Under the pieces are notes generated by a model that ran no database searches, was not told the DNA's origin, and worked only from the letters and a program-made list of their open reading frames with translations. Of a DNA stretch of 64,000 nucleotides, positions 47,327 to 58,819 are shown piece by piece (position 1 is the first letter of the stretch; each line of letters opens with the position of its first letter). This DNA comes from Endothia cerciana. Taxonomy: Eukaryota > Ascomycota > Sordariomycetes > Diaporthales > Cryphonectriaceae. The position numbers and the translations under genes were made by a program. The stretch lies in contig JALRMH010000062.1 of the NCBI GenBank assembly GCA_026119935.1, positions 124,001 to 188,000 on the forward strand. Reading direction: 5' to 3'.

Positions 47327-48118
47327 ATGCGGATCCTCGTCCTCGGCGCCACCGGCCGCACGGGCACCCTCGTCCTGCACGAGGCCCTCGAGCGCGGCCA
47401 CACCGTCACGGCGCTGGTGCGCAGCCCGGAGGCCCTCACCACCACCGCCACCTCCTCCCCCCCCATAGCCGCAGCCCAGGCGGAGGGCCGGCTCACGCTC
47501 GTCCGCGGGTCCCCGCTCGACCCGTCCGACGTGGCCCGGGCCGTCACCACCGCCGCCGGCCCGGAGGAGGAGGGAGAGCACGGGCGCCGGCTGGTCGTCA
47601 TCTCGACCCTGAACGCGCGCCGGACGTCCGACAGCCCCTTCGCCGCGCCGCACCCGGGGGACTCGCCGCCGCGGATGATGGCGGACAGCACCGCGAACGT
47701 CGTCTCGGCCCTGGGGCGGCTGGCCCCCCCGGCGGCCGACAACCACAAGGTCGTGGTCATGTCGGCCCTCGGGGCGGGCAGCTCGGCGCCGCACACGCAC
47801 TGGCTCATGAGGGCGCTGATGCGGCACAGCGGCATGCGGCACCAGTACGCGGACCACGACGCGGTCGAGGCGGTGCTCAGGGGCGCGGCCGCGGCGGCGG
47901 GGCGACCGGTCGGGTTCGTCCTGGCCCGCCCGACGCGGCTCGTGGAGGGGGAGGGGGCCGGAGGCGGGGGGGCCCGCGGCGCGAGGGTCTTCGACACCAG
48001 GGGCGGCGGGGCGGCGGGGCTGGTGGCCTCCGTGTCCAGGGCCGCCGTCGCGAGGTTCCTCGTGGACGCGGCCGAGGGTGACGCGTACGATGGGGAAGCG
48101 CCTATCCTCGTCGGCTGA
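47327..48118 (+). CDS. NAD(P)-binding NmrA-like / atypical SDR protein
   Basis: Single exon, 263 residues. It begins MRILVLGATGRTGTLVLHEA, the GxxGxxG dinucleotide-binding motif of atypical (NmrA-like) SDRs, followed by a typical HTVTALVRSPEAL second strand. A central VVVMSALGAGSS matches the family's next conserved strand, and a region around MRHQYADHDAVEAVL fits the helix before the substrate pocket. The classical YxxxK dyad is missing, as in NmrA-type regulators and NAD(P)H-dependent epimerase relatives. The sequence is unusually GC-rich, with Ala/Gly/Pro-rich insertions. The intronless frame and short leader favour the first Met. Role: redox-sensing regulator or reductase; substrate unknown. 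Confidence 0.85.
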   Translation: MRILVLGATGRTGTLVLHEALERGHTVTALVRSPEALTTTATSSPPIAAAQAEGRLTLVRGSPLDPSDVARAVTTAAGPEEEGEHGRRLVVISTLNARRTSDSPFAAPHPGDSPPRMMADSTANVVSALGRLAPPAADNHKVVVMSALGAGSSAPHTHWLMRALMRHSGMRHQYADHDAVEAVLRGAAAAAGRPVGFVLARPTRLVEGEGAGGGGARGARVFDTRGGGAAGLVASVSRAAVARFLVDAAEGDAYDGEAPILVG

Positions 48119-48661
48119 AGGTGTGTGTGTGTGTGTGGTCGGTATATATATCTGGATGTGTCGTTTGGATTGTCGAGCAGGGACTGACCAATGGTGGGGG
48201 GTCGGGGAGAGGGATGTGGAAGGAGAGAAAGGGAGAAAAGAGGGGGGGGGGAGGGCTTGGAATAAATAAATAAAAATAAACAAAACCAAAACAAAACAAA
48301 ATAAAGAAAAAAAAGTCAATTGGGTATATATCGTGTGATAGCGACAGTGCGGTCTATAATGCAAATCTAGAAATCCCTGACCCGGCGGCCCCCCCCCCAC
48401 TCCCTTTTCTTTTCTTCTTCTTTTCTCTTCACACATAAGCGACTTTTTAGGGGGGAGGAAGAAGAAGAAGAAGAAGCACACCTCGAGGTGGTAAAATGTA
48501 TACCTCGAATCGGATAGAAGAAGGACAAGAAAAACTCGGGGTATCAAAGCGTTGAGAATTGCGGGAAAGGAGGTCAAGGCCGTCCACCGTCACAGAGGAT
48601 CTGAAACAAGAAAGGAGAAAAGAAAAGAAAAACTGTTCCGCCCGTTCTCGTTGCTGTGTCA

Positions 48662-48708
<47 letters not shown>

Positions 48709-48798
48709 GAACCTTCACATCTTAACATAGTGTGTGCCTGAGCGCCCCAGGCATTTCTGCTGGCCCGCGGCTCTGACCGGCGAACGCGCTGGTGATGG
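48119..48798. other. Convergent intergenic region with simple repeats
   Basis: Contains a short (GT)n at 48121-48136, an A-rich stretch at 48260-48315 and a (CT)n tract of about 20 units at 48664-48704. It separates the 3' ends of convergent genes. No ORF supported. Confidence 0.5.
48664..48704 (+). repeat. (CT)n microsatellite
   Basis: About 20 CT units just downstream of the transcription-factor stop codon. Confidence 0.95.
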
Positions 48799-51048
48799 CT
48801 AGTTCAGGGCCATTGGCATACTAGACAGATCCCACTGGTCCATATCCCAGAAGGACAAGTCCTCGAAGAACTGCTTTGAGCAGCCACGTCAGCTTCGGTC
48901 ATGAATGCAAGGCGGCCGGCGCATGATCGGGGTGCGAGAGGGAGACCTACGGTGGCTGGGTTGAACTGCTGCGGCTGCTGCAGGCCCTGTGGCGCGTACG
49001 GGTCCATCGGCGCGTTGGGACCAGACAACTAAACCTTGGCGTTAGCGTATTTAACCCGCTCCCGGGCAACGTCCGTTTGGGGGGGCCGTTTTTGTTGTGG
49101 GGGGGGGGAGGGGGGAGGCAAGCTCACCGGCATATTGGCAAGGCCCTCCGCGGTTGTCTTTAGCGCCGCCAGGCAGACGTCGACGATCTTGCCGAGGTCG
49201 CCCGTGATCCGCTTGGTCCTCTCCTCGGTGCCGTCGCCCTTGACGCTGTTCAGCACGACGCTCAGGGCCAGCGTGTCCTTGAGGTCGCAGCTCGAGTCCT
49301 TGACCATGGCGAGGGAGCTGTCCAGCGTGTTCTGCACCGCGCGCATCATGCCCTGCGCGGACCAGACCATGCTGTTGTCGAGGGCGTTGACGAAGCTCAG
49401 CTCGCCGGGGTGGTGCTGCGCCTCCGGGCTGGGCAGCTGGCCGTTGGCGGCGGCGGCGGCGCCGCCGCCGCCGCCGCCGCCGCCGCTGCTGTTCTGCCTC
49501 CGGTCCTGCTCGCCCGTGCTCTTGATGAAGTAGCACACGGAGAAGGCGGCCTGCATGATGTCGTGCTTCAGCACGATGTGGTACATGTGGCTCACGTCCG
49601 TGAACCCGGGCGTCCGCGGGTCCAGCTCGTCCAGGTAGGTGAGCATGACCATGGAGGACTTGAGGTAGCTCGTGGTGATGTGCACGGGGCACTCGGCAGT
49701 GCTGAGGGCGAACGGCCGGTAGAGGGCGAGGAGGGGCCGGCGGACGTGCATGTCCAGCAGGGCGCGCATGCGCCACTCCTTGAACTTGGCGGAGGGGTTC
49801 AGGGTCTGGTTGCGCCGGGGGAACAGGTGGTTCACGTCGTCGAGGAGGCGCTCGAGCCGGGTGCCGCAGTCGAGGACCTCGTGGAAGTCGCGGAGGGTGT
49901 CGAGGCGGTTGATGATGCTGGACACGCGGATGCGGTGCGGCAGGGTGCGCGAGGCGTAGGCCTGCAGCTGGGTGTTGGTGAACTCGTCGATGGGCCTCGA
50001 CGGCGGGAGCTTGGGCATCTCGGGGTAGATGTCGGCGTCGTCGAGGTTGCCCGGCGGCCTGCAGGTGTACTCGCCCTCGCGCACCGAGCAGGGGAGGTTG
50101 CAGGCCAGGGAGACGTGGAGGTCCATGTCCATGATGGTGTACCACAGCCTCCGGCGCAGCTCCGCGTAGAAGGGCCTGATCTGCGGGAACTCGTCCGGGT
50201 CCCTGTGCAGGCCCATGGTCATGGCCATCCGGACGATGAAGCCCAGCTGCGCCCAGGACTCCTGGTTCCGCGAGTACATCATACGCCTCGCGTGGAGGAG
50301 CAGCACCTCGCACTGTAGCGTGTCCATGTCCACCAGCTGCCTCCCCCTCAGGCTGTCCAGCCACGCGCGGGCGAGGGCGCACGCCGTAGGGGCGTGGATG
50401 CCGTCCGAGCGGTCGTGGCTCAGCCCCCGCTTGTCGGTCTCGAACCTCGCGCCGAGGGACAGCATGCACAACAGGCGGGGGAGGAAGGCGTCCGACACCT
50501 GCCTCTGCTGCCAGAAGGCCTCGTGCTCTGCCCGGAAGGAGGGTACGTGGATGACGCGGTACAGCCCCTCCGACATGGTGATGTAGGCGTCCAGCAGGCG
50601 GTCGCAGATGGGCTTGTTGGGGAGGATGTCGGCCATCCTCTTCTGCACGGGGAGCATGGAGTCGGTGAACACCGCGATGGGCGCCAGGCCCCTCCGGTTC
50701 TCCTCCGAGATGGCCGTGTAGATCTTGTGCAGCTGCACAAAGAGGTCCCTGATGTCCTCCCCCCCGGACCTGTTGAACATGAAGTCCCTGGCCTCGGCGA
50801 ACAGGTTCAGCAGCACCCTCGTGCTGTTCTGGCCGAAGAAGCGCGTCCTCAGGTTCCCCTTGACGCTCAGGCCCCTGATGGTGGTTGGTGCCCCGGCCAC
50901 GGACGAGTAGATGGAGGGGTGGGGCGCCCTGCCGGGGCCCCATTCCGCCGCGTGCGAGGGACTGCTGCTGCTGCTGCCGTTCAGGACCAGCCTCTCCAAG
51001 CGCTCGAGCCTGGCACCGAACTGGTCGACCACGGAACCGGCGGCGCGG

Positions 51049-51101
<53 letters not shown>

Positions 51102-51551
51102 CGGGGTGCCGAATCCCGCACCCGACTGCTGTGGCGCCGGCGCCGGCGCGTCCGCGTACGACGGCGGCGCCCGCTGCTGGCGCTTTGCAGGCCGCGGCGA
51201 GGAGCCCTCGACGTCGGACCCCTCGGACCCGGCCGGCTCGATCTCGGTGGCGTACCTGCACGGCCTGTTCGACTTGAGGCACTGCGAGCAGGGGCAGGTC
51301 CTGTCGCAGCGGAGCTTGCGCTGGCGGCACGAGTTGCAGCTCTTGACGGGGCGCGGGCGCTTCACGGCCCTGCCGGCATGGCCCGAGCTGTCAAAGACCA
51401 TGGTGGTGATGGTCGGCGTCATGTTGGCAACCGGTACTGGCCGGTCGGCGCCCTGCCTGGGGAGCGCAGGCGCGGCGGTGGAGGTCGGGATGTTGGTCGA
51501 GGTGGACCCAGACCCATTGGCCTGGACCTGGGCTGCTATAGGGGCTGCCAT
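48799..51551 (-). CDS. Zn2Cys6 fungal transcription factor
   Basis: Exons 51551-49128, 49028-48951 and 48870-48799; introns of 99 and 80 nt; 857 residues. The Zn2Cys6 cluster is residues 72-98 (Cys72, 75, 82, 88, 91, 98), beginning SCNSCRQRKLRCDRTC, with an extra Cys86 in the loop. A glutamine run of about 15 residues (CAG repeat, 51051-51095 on the plus strand) follows the cluster. The Fungal_trans middle homology region starts around KPICDRLLDAYITMSEGLYR and includes HDRSDGIHAPTACALAR and GLHRDPDEFPQI. A Gly/Ala run (49447-49489) interrupts the second half. The third exon supplies FFEDLSFWDMDQWDLSSM, an acidic/aromatic C-terminus typical of these regulators. Sequence-specific nuclear regulator; targets unknown. 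Upstream lies a 5.7-kb gene-free stretch. Confidence 0.9.
51051..51095 (+). repeat. (CTG)n tract encoding poly-Gln on the minus strand
   Basis: About 15 CTG units on the plus strand, read as CAG codons in the transcription factor. Length likely polymorphic. Confidence 0.9.
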
Positions 51552-52996
51552 GCTCTCCCCGCGACGGCATCAAGCTGGAAAAAAAAAAAAAAAAAAAAAC
51601 CAACCAAAAAAACCAGGCGGGACGGACGCCGGGACAGGGACCGGATTGAAGCTGAGCTGTCTTGAGACCACCCCCCCCCCGGGAAAGGCGGTCGCAGGAA
51701 GGGCCGCAGGCGGTCGCAGCGTGGGGTCCCCCGATCGTCTGTGGCTGCAGTCAGATTCCCCACACGGAAGAGAGGCGCATGGAAGGCACAGAGGCGTCGC
51801 CCGAAAATTGGCCTGTGGGATAATCCCCAGATGCGAAGATCCGGCCGAGGGCACCGGCGAGAGGGGCAGGTGCAGCGGCTGGCCAGCAGGTCGTATCACT
51901 CCGGGTGGTGGGCCTGGGGTGCAGCCCGTGCTGGGGGGAGGGGCAGGGCGAGCCCGATGATGGTTATGGTGATGACGGTGATGATGAAGATGACGATGAA
52001 AGCCGGGCCGCAGGTGAGTACGTGTCTCGCCGTGACGGGCAACAAAGGCATCCGTCGACTAGTCTTTTTGTGTGAGGGAGGGTGCGGGAGCTAGACCTGG
52101 AGTAATCCGGCCCCGAGGAACCTGAACCGCGGCGGGGGGACGGCGCAGCAGTATATGAGTTATAGGAAGATGGCGCCGTTACCCTTGACGGTTTACTTGT
52201 CCTCCTGGAAATTATGATTAAGGTTGGACCGTGCAGCGCAGGTCGGAGCCGAAGGAACCGGTCGGCGCAGGCAGGGTAGGTTATTTAAAGGCTCGCGACG
52301 CGGCCGAGGGGAGGAGGTACCTTGGAACGGCGGGACCAGAGTAGGGAGGGAGGGAGGGAGAGATGGAGAGAGGAGGGAGAGGGAGAGAGGTCCTGTCTGG
52401 TGGGCGGAGGCGCCGTCGGGGCGATCCAACGGCGTGGGTGGAGGCAGCCGGAGACGACTTTTAGTCGGGGGGGGGGGGGGCGCTCTGTTAAATCACCGTG
52501 TGCGGCGTCTCATTGCGGGAAGTGCAGCTTGTCATGTCGATCTGTGGGAATTGTGAAATTGTTGCTGTGGATGTTGGCCTGAGCGGACGAGGCGAGGGCG
52601 AGGCGACTGGCTCCCACGAGATTGCTCGATGCAGGATAGGCACAGAGGTAGGGTCGCAGCGAGGGAGATGATCAGGTCATGCCCACCGTCAAGGTCAGGT
52701 TTGGAGGACCGGGCCTGATGACAGGAACTGGGGGGGTGGCCGTACTGGTCTGGGGGGTGTGAGGAAGGGAAGGGAAGAGGGCGGGTGACAAAGAAGAAGA
52801 AGAAGAAATAGAAGAAGAAAATAAAAGAAAAGAAAATAAATTAAGAGAGGGCGGCTGTGGTACGGTATCCGTATACAGATCGCGAGGATCTTCCTATTCT
52901 GGTTCTGGCCAGGCGCGGCCGTCAGGAGGAAAAAAAAAAAAAACCAAAAAAAAAAACCACCCAAAAACCTACTTCAGATTCGACCGGCCCGGCGGA

Positions 52997-52999
52997 TGT

Positions 53000-53033
<34 letters not shown>
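52997..53033 (+). repeat. (TG)n microsatellite
   Basis: About 18 TG units with one A interruption, followed by further TG-rich DNA to about 53090. Confidence 0.9.
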
Positions 53034-54184
53034 TGATCCCTCCTCTCTTCTTTGCGTGTGTGTCTGTGAGTGTGTGTGGGTGTGGGTGTCGCATGTACCC
53101 GCACCGGGAACCAATGCAGTGGGATGTAACCCTCGGCAGAACCAGCGTGTTGGGAAAGGTCAAACTCTTTGCTGTGCTGTCAAGGTCAAGGGGTGGCGGT
53201 TGGTCGGTCGTGTGGGGGGGGGGGGAGGTGGTGACGGGGGTTTGTGCTCTGCTTGCTGGCCCAGGTGGTTGGTGATGAAGATGGTGATCGTTGGTGAAGG
53301 GGGCCGAAAGTAGAAACGCACGGGGGGGGGGGGGCACAAGCCTCCCGCGGCGACGTTTTTCGGAGGCCAGAATAATGCGGGGGCCACGGGTGCAGGTATG
53401 TACATAGCAGCAGTACCCTCTACCTGGGGAGATTACCTACCATAACCTACCGGCCCTGGTAGTAGGTACCCTCTGTACCAGTTAAGCCAACCCCCCCCCC
53501 TCCCCTCCAGGCGGTGGCCCCACAGGGCGGATGGACCACACCAGAACGGCGCCCCCCCCCCCATCTGCATACATACATACTACTACTATGTGCTGTAGTG
53601 ATATGATGTACCTCCCAGGATGGGCCATCACAAGAGATATCGTCCCCAGCCCACTCCCACCTCTCGTCCCCTTCCATCCCGCGGCACATGAGGTTTGAGG
53701 TCTGGGGTCGTCGAACCGTCGTCGTGCGCCTGCCGGTACCATAACAGTAGTACTGTACCAGTAAGTAGATAGATAGTAGCAGTAAAGAAGGGTGTCGGAC
53801 CGCGCGCACGCACGCACGTTCCCCCCTCCTCTCTCTGCTGCCTGCAAGCGAGATGAGAAATCTGGTTCCCTCCCCGGGGACATCATTTCATCATATTCCC
53901 TCCGACGGCGTAGCCCGTCCTCCCTCAAGGGCACACACCACCCCCAGGGCCCAGCATGTTGAACCCCCCCCCCCCCCAACTGGCCCCTACATGAAACTTG
54001 ACAGGCAAGGGGTGTGATCTTAATCTCCAGGCCGCAGCCCTTTTTGCTAAGGTTTTAAATTTTAATTCTTCTTTCAAGATCACAGGCCGGCCACGCGTAG
54101 CACGGCTGCACCGTCACGTCGCGTCACGGACCGCGGTCCTGTCGGTTATCATTATCAATTATTCTTATCATTTATTCATCCCTC

Positions 54185-54237
54185 CCCCTCCCCCTCCTCC
54201 TCCTCCTCCTCCTCCTCCTCCTCCTCCTCCTCCTCCA
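54185..54237 (+). repeat. (CCT)n microsatellite
   Basis: About 15 CTC/CCT units preceded by C-rich sequence. Confidence 0.9.
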
Positions 54238-56278
54238 TGATGCATGCAGGTGGGCATCTCCGGAGCCCCATGCACCGGCTCCATGCCCACGGCCCTGCCC
54301 AGGTTCCATCGCCCGTGGCCCCATCCATGCCCCCAACAGGTCGTCGCACGGCCGTCCGTAGGGGGGTTGTCGCTGCGTCTCGCATCGGCTGTCCTCTTGA
54401 ACCGAGCAACCCGCCCGCGGGCGGGCCCCTCAATCGCGTGAGCAGGCTGGAATAGTACCATAGTTCGAATTGAAACGGCGTCTCGGCCGGACATCTCCGC
54501 AATCATCCTGCCGCGCCTTCTCCTATCCACCCTCCCCCCCCCCCCCGGCCCCGGCCCAGCTGTCTCATCGTCTCATCGTCTGGTCTCGCCCCGTCTCGTC
54601 TCGTCCCGCCTCGTCTCGTCCCGCCTCTCGTCACCTCCAGGTCCGGCCCTCCAGGTTGCCTCCCCCTCCCCGCTCCCCCCAACCCACGTGTCCCCCTGCG
54701 AGGTATCTCGTCCGGCCGAGGGGGGGCATGCTGCCAAGAGCACCACGCCTCTGAGGGGCCTGCTATGGTGGCTGCCAATAGGTACCATGTAGCAGCGCCG
54801 TGCAGCAATAACGTGCCCTGGTGGTGGACTGACCACGTGGGGACACGCCCCCAGTACCCTCAGGGCCTACTCCGTACACAGCTTAGACTGGCTGCACTAG
54901 CCTCGCGGAGCCGGTATGTGAGTTATCTGCTATTGCGGTAGAATGGAGGGAAGGTCTGTTCTCCCGACCTTATTCCGGTCCCCGTCCCTCGACCCCCCAT
55001 TCCTCGTCCGATTCGCAGTACCAGGCGCAGGGCTGAGCCCGTGGCCGGGGGGGGTGGAGTGGACGAGCCTACTCAGTACTTTAACTGTCCGTGTTGTATT
55101 ACCGTTGGTTTGCCCTACTACGTTGCGTGCGTTGTAATTCCGTAGACATGGGACGGGGGGAGGCCCTGAAATCCGGTGCCCCGTCCCGCTATAACCTCTA
55201 CCCCCCCCCCCCTGATGCCCTTAGTTCGAACCACCACCGGCCGAGTGGGTGATCAGCGGCGGCCGAGAGAGCAATGACGAATTCATGACAGGAGAACACC
55301 ACCACCCGCGCCCCGGCGGCAATTTTTTATTTTTTATTTTTCCAACCGGATCCGCAATAGCATGGGGGGGAAATCACTCACTCGAGAAGGGGAGAGAGGG
55401 AGAGAGAGAGAGAGAGAGACGAGGATGACAGAGCGCTAACCCTGTCGTCCCATCTCGCTCACCCATCCATCGAACCCTAGAAACCTCCCCCCCCCCCCAA
55501 AAAAAAAGAAAAAGAAAATGATAAACCCCATTGGGGGATCGGCGGGAGCCCCAAGCGGCGAGGCGAGGCGATCCCTGAGAGGGAAGGGGAGGGAGGGAGA
55601 CGAGAGTCTATACTGCAGAGGGGCTTGTCCCTGGGCCTGGCCCTGTCCTGCCCTGCCCTATCATCCCCCCCCCCCCTCCTCGCCCGACAAGCTTAAATAA
55701 CAATGTGCAAGTAGGCGAACGGTTACCGGCGTCTCGGTTCTTGCGGCGCTGACAAGCCCGCATAAGCTCATAAGCTGCCCATGGCCTTCCCAGAGCGGCA
55801 GGGTGCCCCGTACGAATACGACCAGGGCGGAAAACCGTCCAACTCGGCCGGGCGGCGGCCTCGGCGATCTCTCTGCGAGTGACAAAAGAGGATGATCAAC
55901 ATCACATCACGCCAGGCCTTTCTTTGGATGGTCCTGCGGCGGGGACAACTCATGCAGGAGCCCTCAAACTGTCTTTTGCCTCCCCTTCCCCCCTGATCTG
56001 CGCTTGCTATGAAAAAAGATTGATCTGTAAAGTTTAAATAGATAAAAAACCCCCAACCAAGAAAACCAAGACAAGCCTTCTCGGCGTGTCTGTCTTGACA
56101 AAGTATCAGAACCCCTTTTTCTGACACTACTCAAGAAAGCCAAAATAAAAAATAAAAAATAAAAAATAATCTCCAGCATCAGTACTGCAGATCCCCGGTA
56201 ATAGAACCAAGGGGAGCAAAGTAGACCCTACGAGACCTCCCTGCGCCCCCCCCCCCCCCCAAAACGAAACAAACCCCC

Positions 56279-56400
56279 GGGGGGGGGGGGGGGGGGGGGG
56301 TGGCCCCCCCCCCGGCCCGGTAGTTGTGAGTTGTTAAGGGCTTGNNNNNNNNNNTCTCCTTCTCCCCCCTTCTAAAACCACCCTGGCTTATAACTCACCC

Positions 56401-56444
<44 letters not shown>

Positions 56445-56520
56445 CCCCCCCCGGGGGGGGGGGGGGAGGGGAGGAGATGCCCCCCACCAGGACCGGTAGT
56501 TGTGAGATGATCAGGGCTTG
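56279..56520. other. Assembly gap with flanking homopolymers and a duplicated flank
   Basis: Ten N at 56345-56354. A 22-G run (56279-56300) lies to the left and a 41-C run (56402-56442) to the right. The 26 bases ending at 56344 recur at 56495-56520 with three mismatches, so both sides carry the same unique sequence next to a G run. Confidence 0.85.
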
Positions 56521-57237
56521 GCGGTCCAGACGAACCACAGTGATACACCGTCCATCGCCGCAGCTGCGCAGGCGGGAAAAGGGCGGACGGTGTCGATCTG
56601 ACAATATCCCTCTCTTGAGCATTGGTTTTTTTTTTTTAAGGGGGGAGGTTTCTTCTTCTTCTTCTTCTGCTTGCAAAGCACTTCATTCTGCGGAACGTTT
56701 CCAGCCGCCTGGCCGCCTCCCCCCCCCCTCCCCCGTGTGCGCCCGCCTCCCAAGACCCCGAGCCAAGTCCGACCGTACTTCCACCGGGGAGTGGGGGGGG
56801 GGGGGAAGGTGGGTTGATGGGCTGCCGGTGGCGGCGCATCAATAGGCACACTGGGGTTTTGCGCTCCGGCGACAAGAAGGCAGCAATGTTTCCTGGGCAG
56901 CAGTAGTCGTGGGCGACGCGGCCACGCGCACCTCCGCCAACGGTCAGGTTATCCCGGCCCAGGAACTACGATAGGCTTCTCGACAACGAGCAGGCTCGTC
57001 AGCCGCAAGGGCCCCCCGGCGCTGCTGCTGCCCACGCAACGGGCGGCCCTACGTACAGCAGACAAGACAAGACGACTGCAGCAGTCGGGTCATGCCCCCG
57101 AGGGACACACACACCAGTGGCCCGAAATGAACAATGTGCTCTGTCTTGGTATTCATACCCCATCCCTAATTACACCCTCCACGGTTGCCCTCCTCCAGGC
57201 GGCGTGTGTAATCCCCCTCATCATCAGTCTTCTTCCT

Positions 57238-57238
<1 letters not shown>

Positions 57239-57276
<38 letters not shown>
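57239..57276 (+). repeat. (GT)n microsatellite
   Basis: About 18 GT units with one A interruption, about 40 bp beyond the ATX1 stop codon. Confidence 0.9.
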
Positions 57277-57277
<1 letters not shown>

Positions 57278-57313
57278 AAGAGCCGGCCAGCCCCCCCCCC
57301 CCACCCCTCTTCA

Positions 57314-57848
57314 CTACTCCTGCTTCGCGGCCTCCTCGGCGGCCTCCTTCTCGGCCTTGGCCGCCTCCTCGGGGTTCTCGGCCGCCCACGTGTCCCACTT
57401 GTGCGTCGCCTTGCCCGTCTTGCTGATCTTCTGGAAGATGGCGTCCTCCTTGTCGGGCTGTGTCTTGAACGTGGCGTACTGGCCCTTGAGGTTGACGTTG
57501 AAGTCGTCGACATCCCCGTTCTCTGTTTTTTTTTTTCCCCTCCCCGGGTCGCCGGTCAGCATTTCTCTTTCGGACACACTCTCACAGGAGGCCGGAGGGG
57601 GGGTCTGGCATGAAATCGTGTGCCCAGCAGGCCGCGGGACCTCTTGTCGGGCCTCCCCCATCCCCCCCCCCTCCCCTCTCCTGTCCGTGGCAACAAACAC
57701 CCTCTTCCGTGGGAACTAGCGTGCTGGGGCTGGACTGCGGGCGCGGTGGCAGCTTACCTCTCGCCTTGTTCAGCACCCGTGTGACGGCGCCGGAGCACCC
57801 GCCGCAGCTCATGGCGACGTGGTACTTGAACTCTTGTGAATCGGCCAT
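57314..57848 (-). CDS. ATX1: Copper metallochaperone Atx1
   Basis: Exon 1 57848-57758, a long 235-nt intron (GTAAGC...AACAG), exon 2 57522-57314; 99 residues. Exon 1 carries the copper-binding MxCxxC motif (MSCGGC, Cys15 and Cys18) in a short beta-alpha-beta start, YHVAMSCGGCSGAVTRVL. Exon 2 continues with VDDFNVNLKGQYATFKTQ and ends the fold with QKISKTGKATHKW; the KTGK lysines match those used to dock on the P-type ATPase partner. Atx1 delivers Cu(I) in the cytosol to the trans-Golgi ATPase Ccc2. A C-terminal Glu/Ala-rich extension of ~24 residues goes beyond the yeast protein. The intron is large for this genome and contains C-rich runs. Confidence 0.92.
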
Positions 57849-58819
57849 CGTGCGAAAGGTTTGGTGTGATGTGGTGCTCAGGTGATGATGGAGTGCGGCG
57901 GGGAAAGTGGAAAGGCGGATGCGCTTCGCTCCTGGAGGGGAGATTTATCTTTTGGTGTTTGTATGTGGTTCAGCACTCTGGAGCCGTGGGGCTGACTTTC
58001 CGTCAGCTCCGTGTTTCGCCTCGGCGGGAAGCTGAGCTGTCGCGGGACCTGGTCGGTTGCAAATGAACTGTCGTTCGTTCTCTGCCTGGGTGTCACCGTA
58101 GCAGCGATGATGATGATGATGATGATGATGGTGAAGGACGAACTCGTCTTTGTTATATAAACCAGCCTTCTTTTTTTTCTTCTTCCTTTTTTTTGGGGGG
58201 AGGTGGGCGGAAATGCGTTCGAGAGAGGACTCCGAGAGGACGATATGCCATTAAATATGCCCCAAGCCGGCGCCTCGAGACGATTAATAATTGCCACGGC
58301 TGACGCCCGCACAAGGCGCGCAAACAAGGACACTTTGCAAAGGAGCGGTGGCACACCATTGCGCCATCCGCGCCCACCCATCGCTGACTCTTTCCCACCC
58401 CCGTCACCTGTAAAACTTGCTCAGGTTTGAGACTCACCTGCGACGACGGCACGGCCCAGGGACAGCAGCAGCCTCTCACCCCGGGCAACCGCTTAATCTC
58501 GCTTATTGGGCATATATTGCTTCCAAAGTGCAGCAATACTCTATTTTAGCCCGGCCGCGGCGCTGACTGAATTTCCTACTGCTGAGTATGTATGTATATG
58601 TGGGCGCTTGCTACAGAATAGCCGACACGGTTCGTCGGGTCTCTTCTTACGACTCCTGTCCCACGTGGCGGCTCGCCTGCGGATCCTTTGCGCTCTGGCC
58701 GGCATCCGAGACGGGCAGCATCGACCTGGCCCTATGGCCCCCCGGGACCTGATCCTATCTCCGTGCATCGTCCATGGCTCCACATCTTGACTATGGTCGC
58801 CGTGGTGGCGCTTTTTGTT
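57849..58819. other. Intergenic 1 kb
   Basis: Promoter of ATX1 and 3' flank of RQC1. Includes an (ATG)n tract at 58106-58130 and T-runs near 58170-58195. No gene supported. Confidence 0.45.

Larger units (their letters stand above)
51552..57313. other. 5.7-kb gene desert with dense low-complexity DNA and an assembly gap
   Basis: No supportable gene on either strand. Contents include A-runs at 51579-51599 and around 52930-52960, (GT)n at 52997-53033, (CCT)n at 54185-54237, many C or G runs of 8-40 bases, and an N gap. ORFs seen here consist of translated simple repeats. Part may be a long regulatory region of the Zn2Cys6 gene. Confidence 0.5.

Noticed and set aside
49051..51665. Very long ORFs overlapping the Zn2Cys6 gene on both strands
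   Set aside because: They translate repeats into poly-Ala/Leu and lack any motif; the regulator frame is clear.
56342..56845. ORF starting in the N gap
   Set aside because: Artefact of Ns and C runs.
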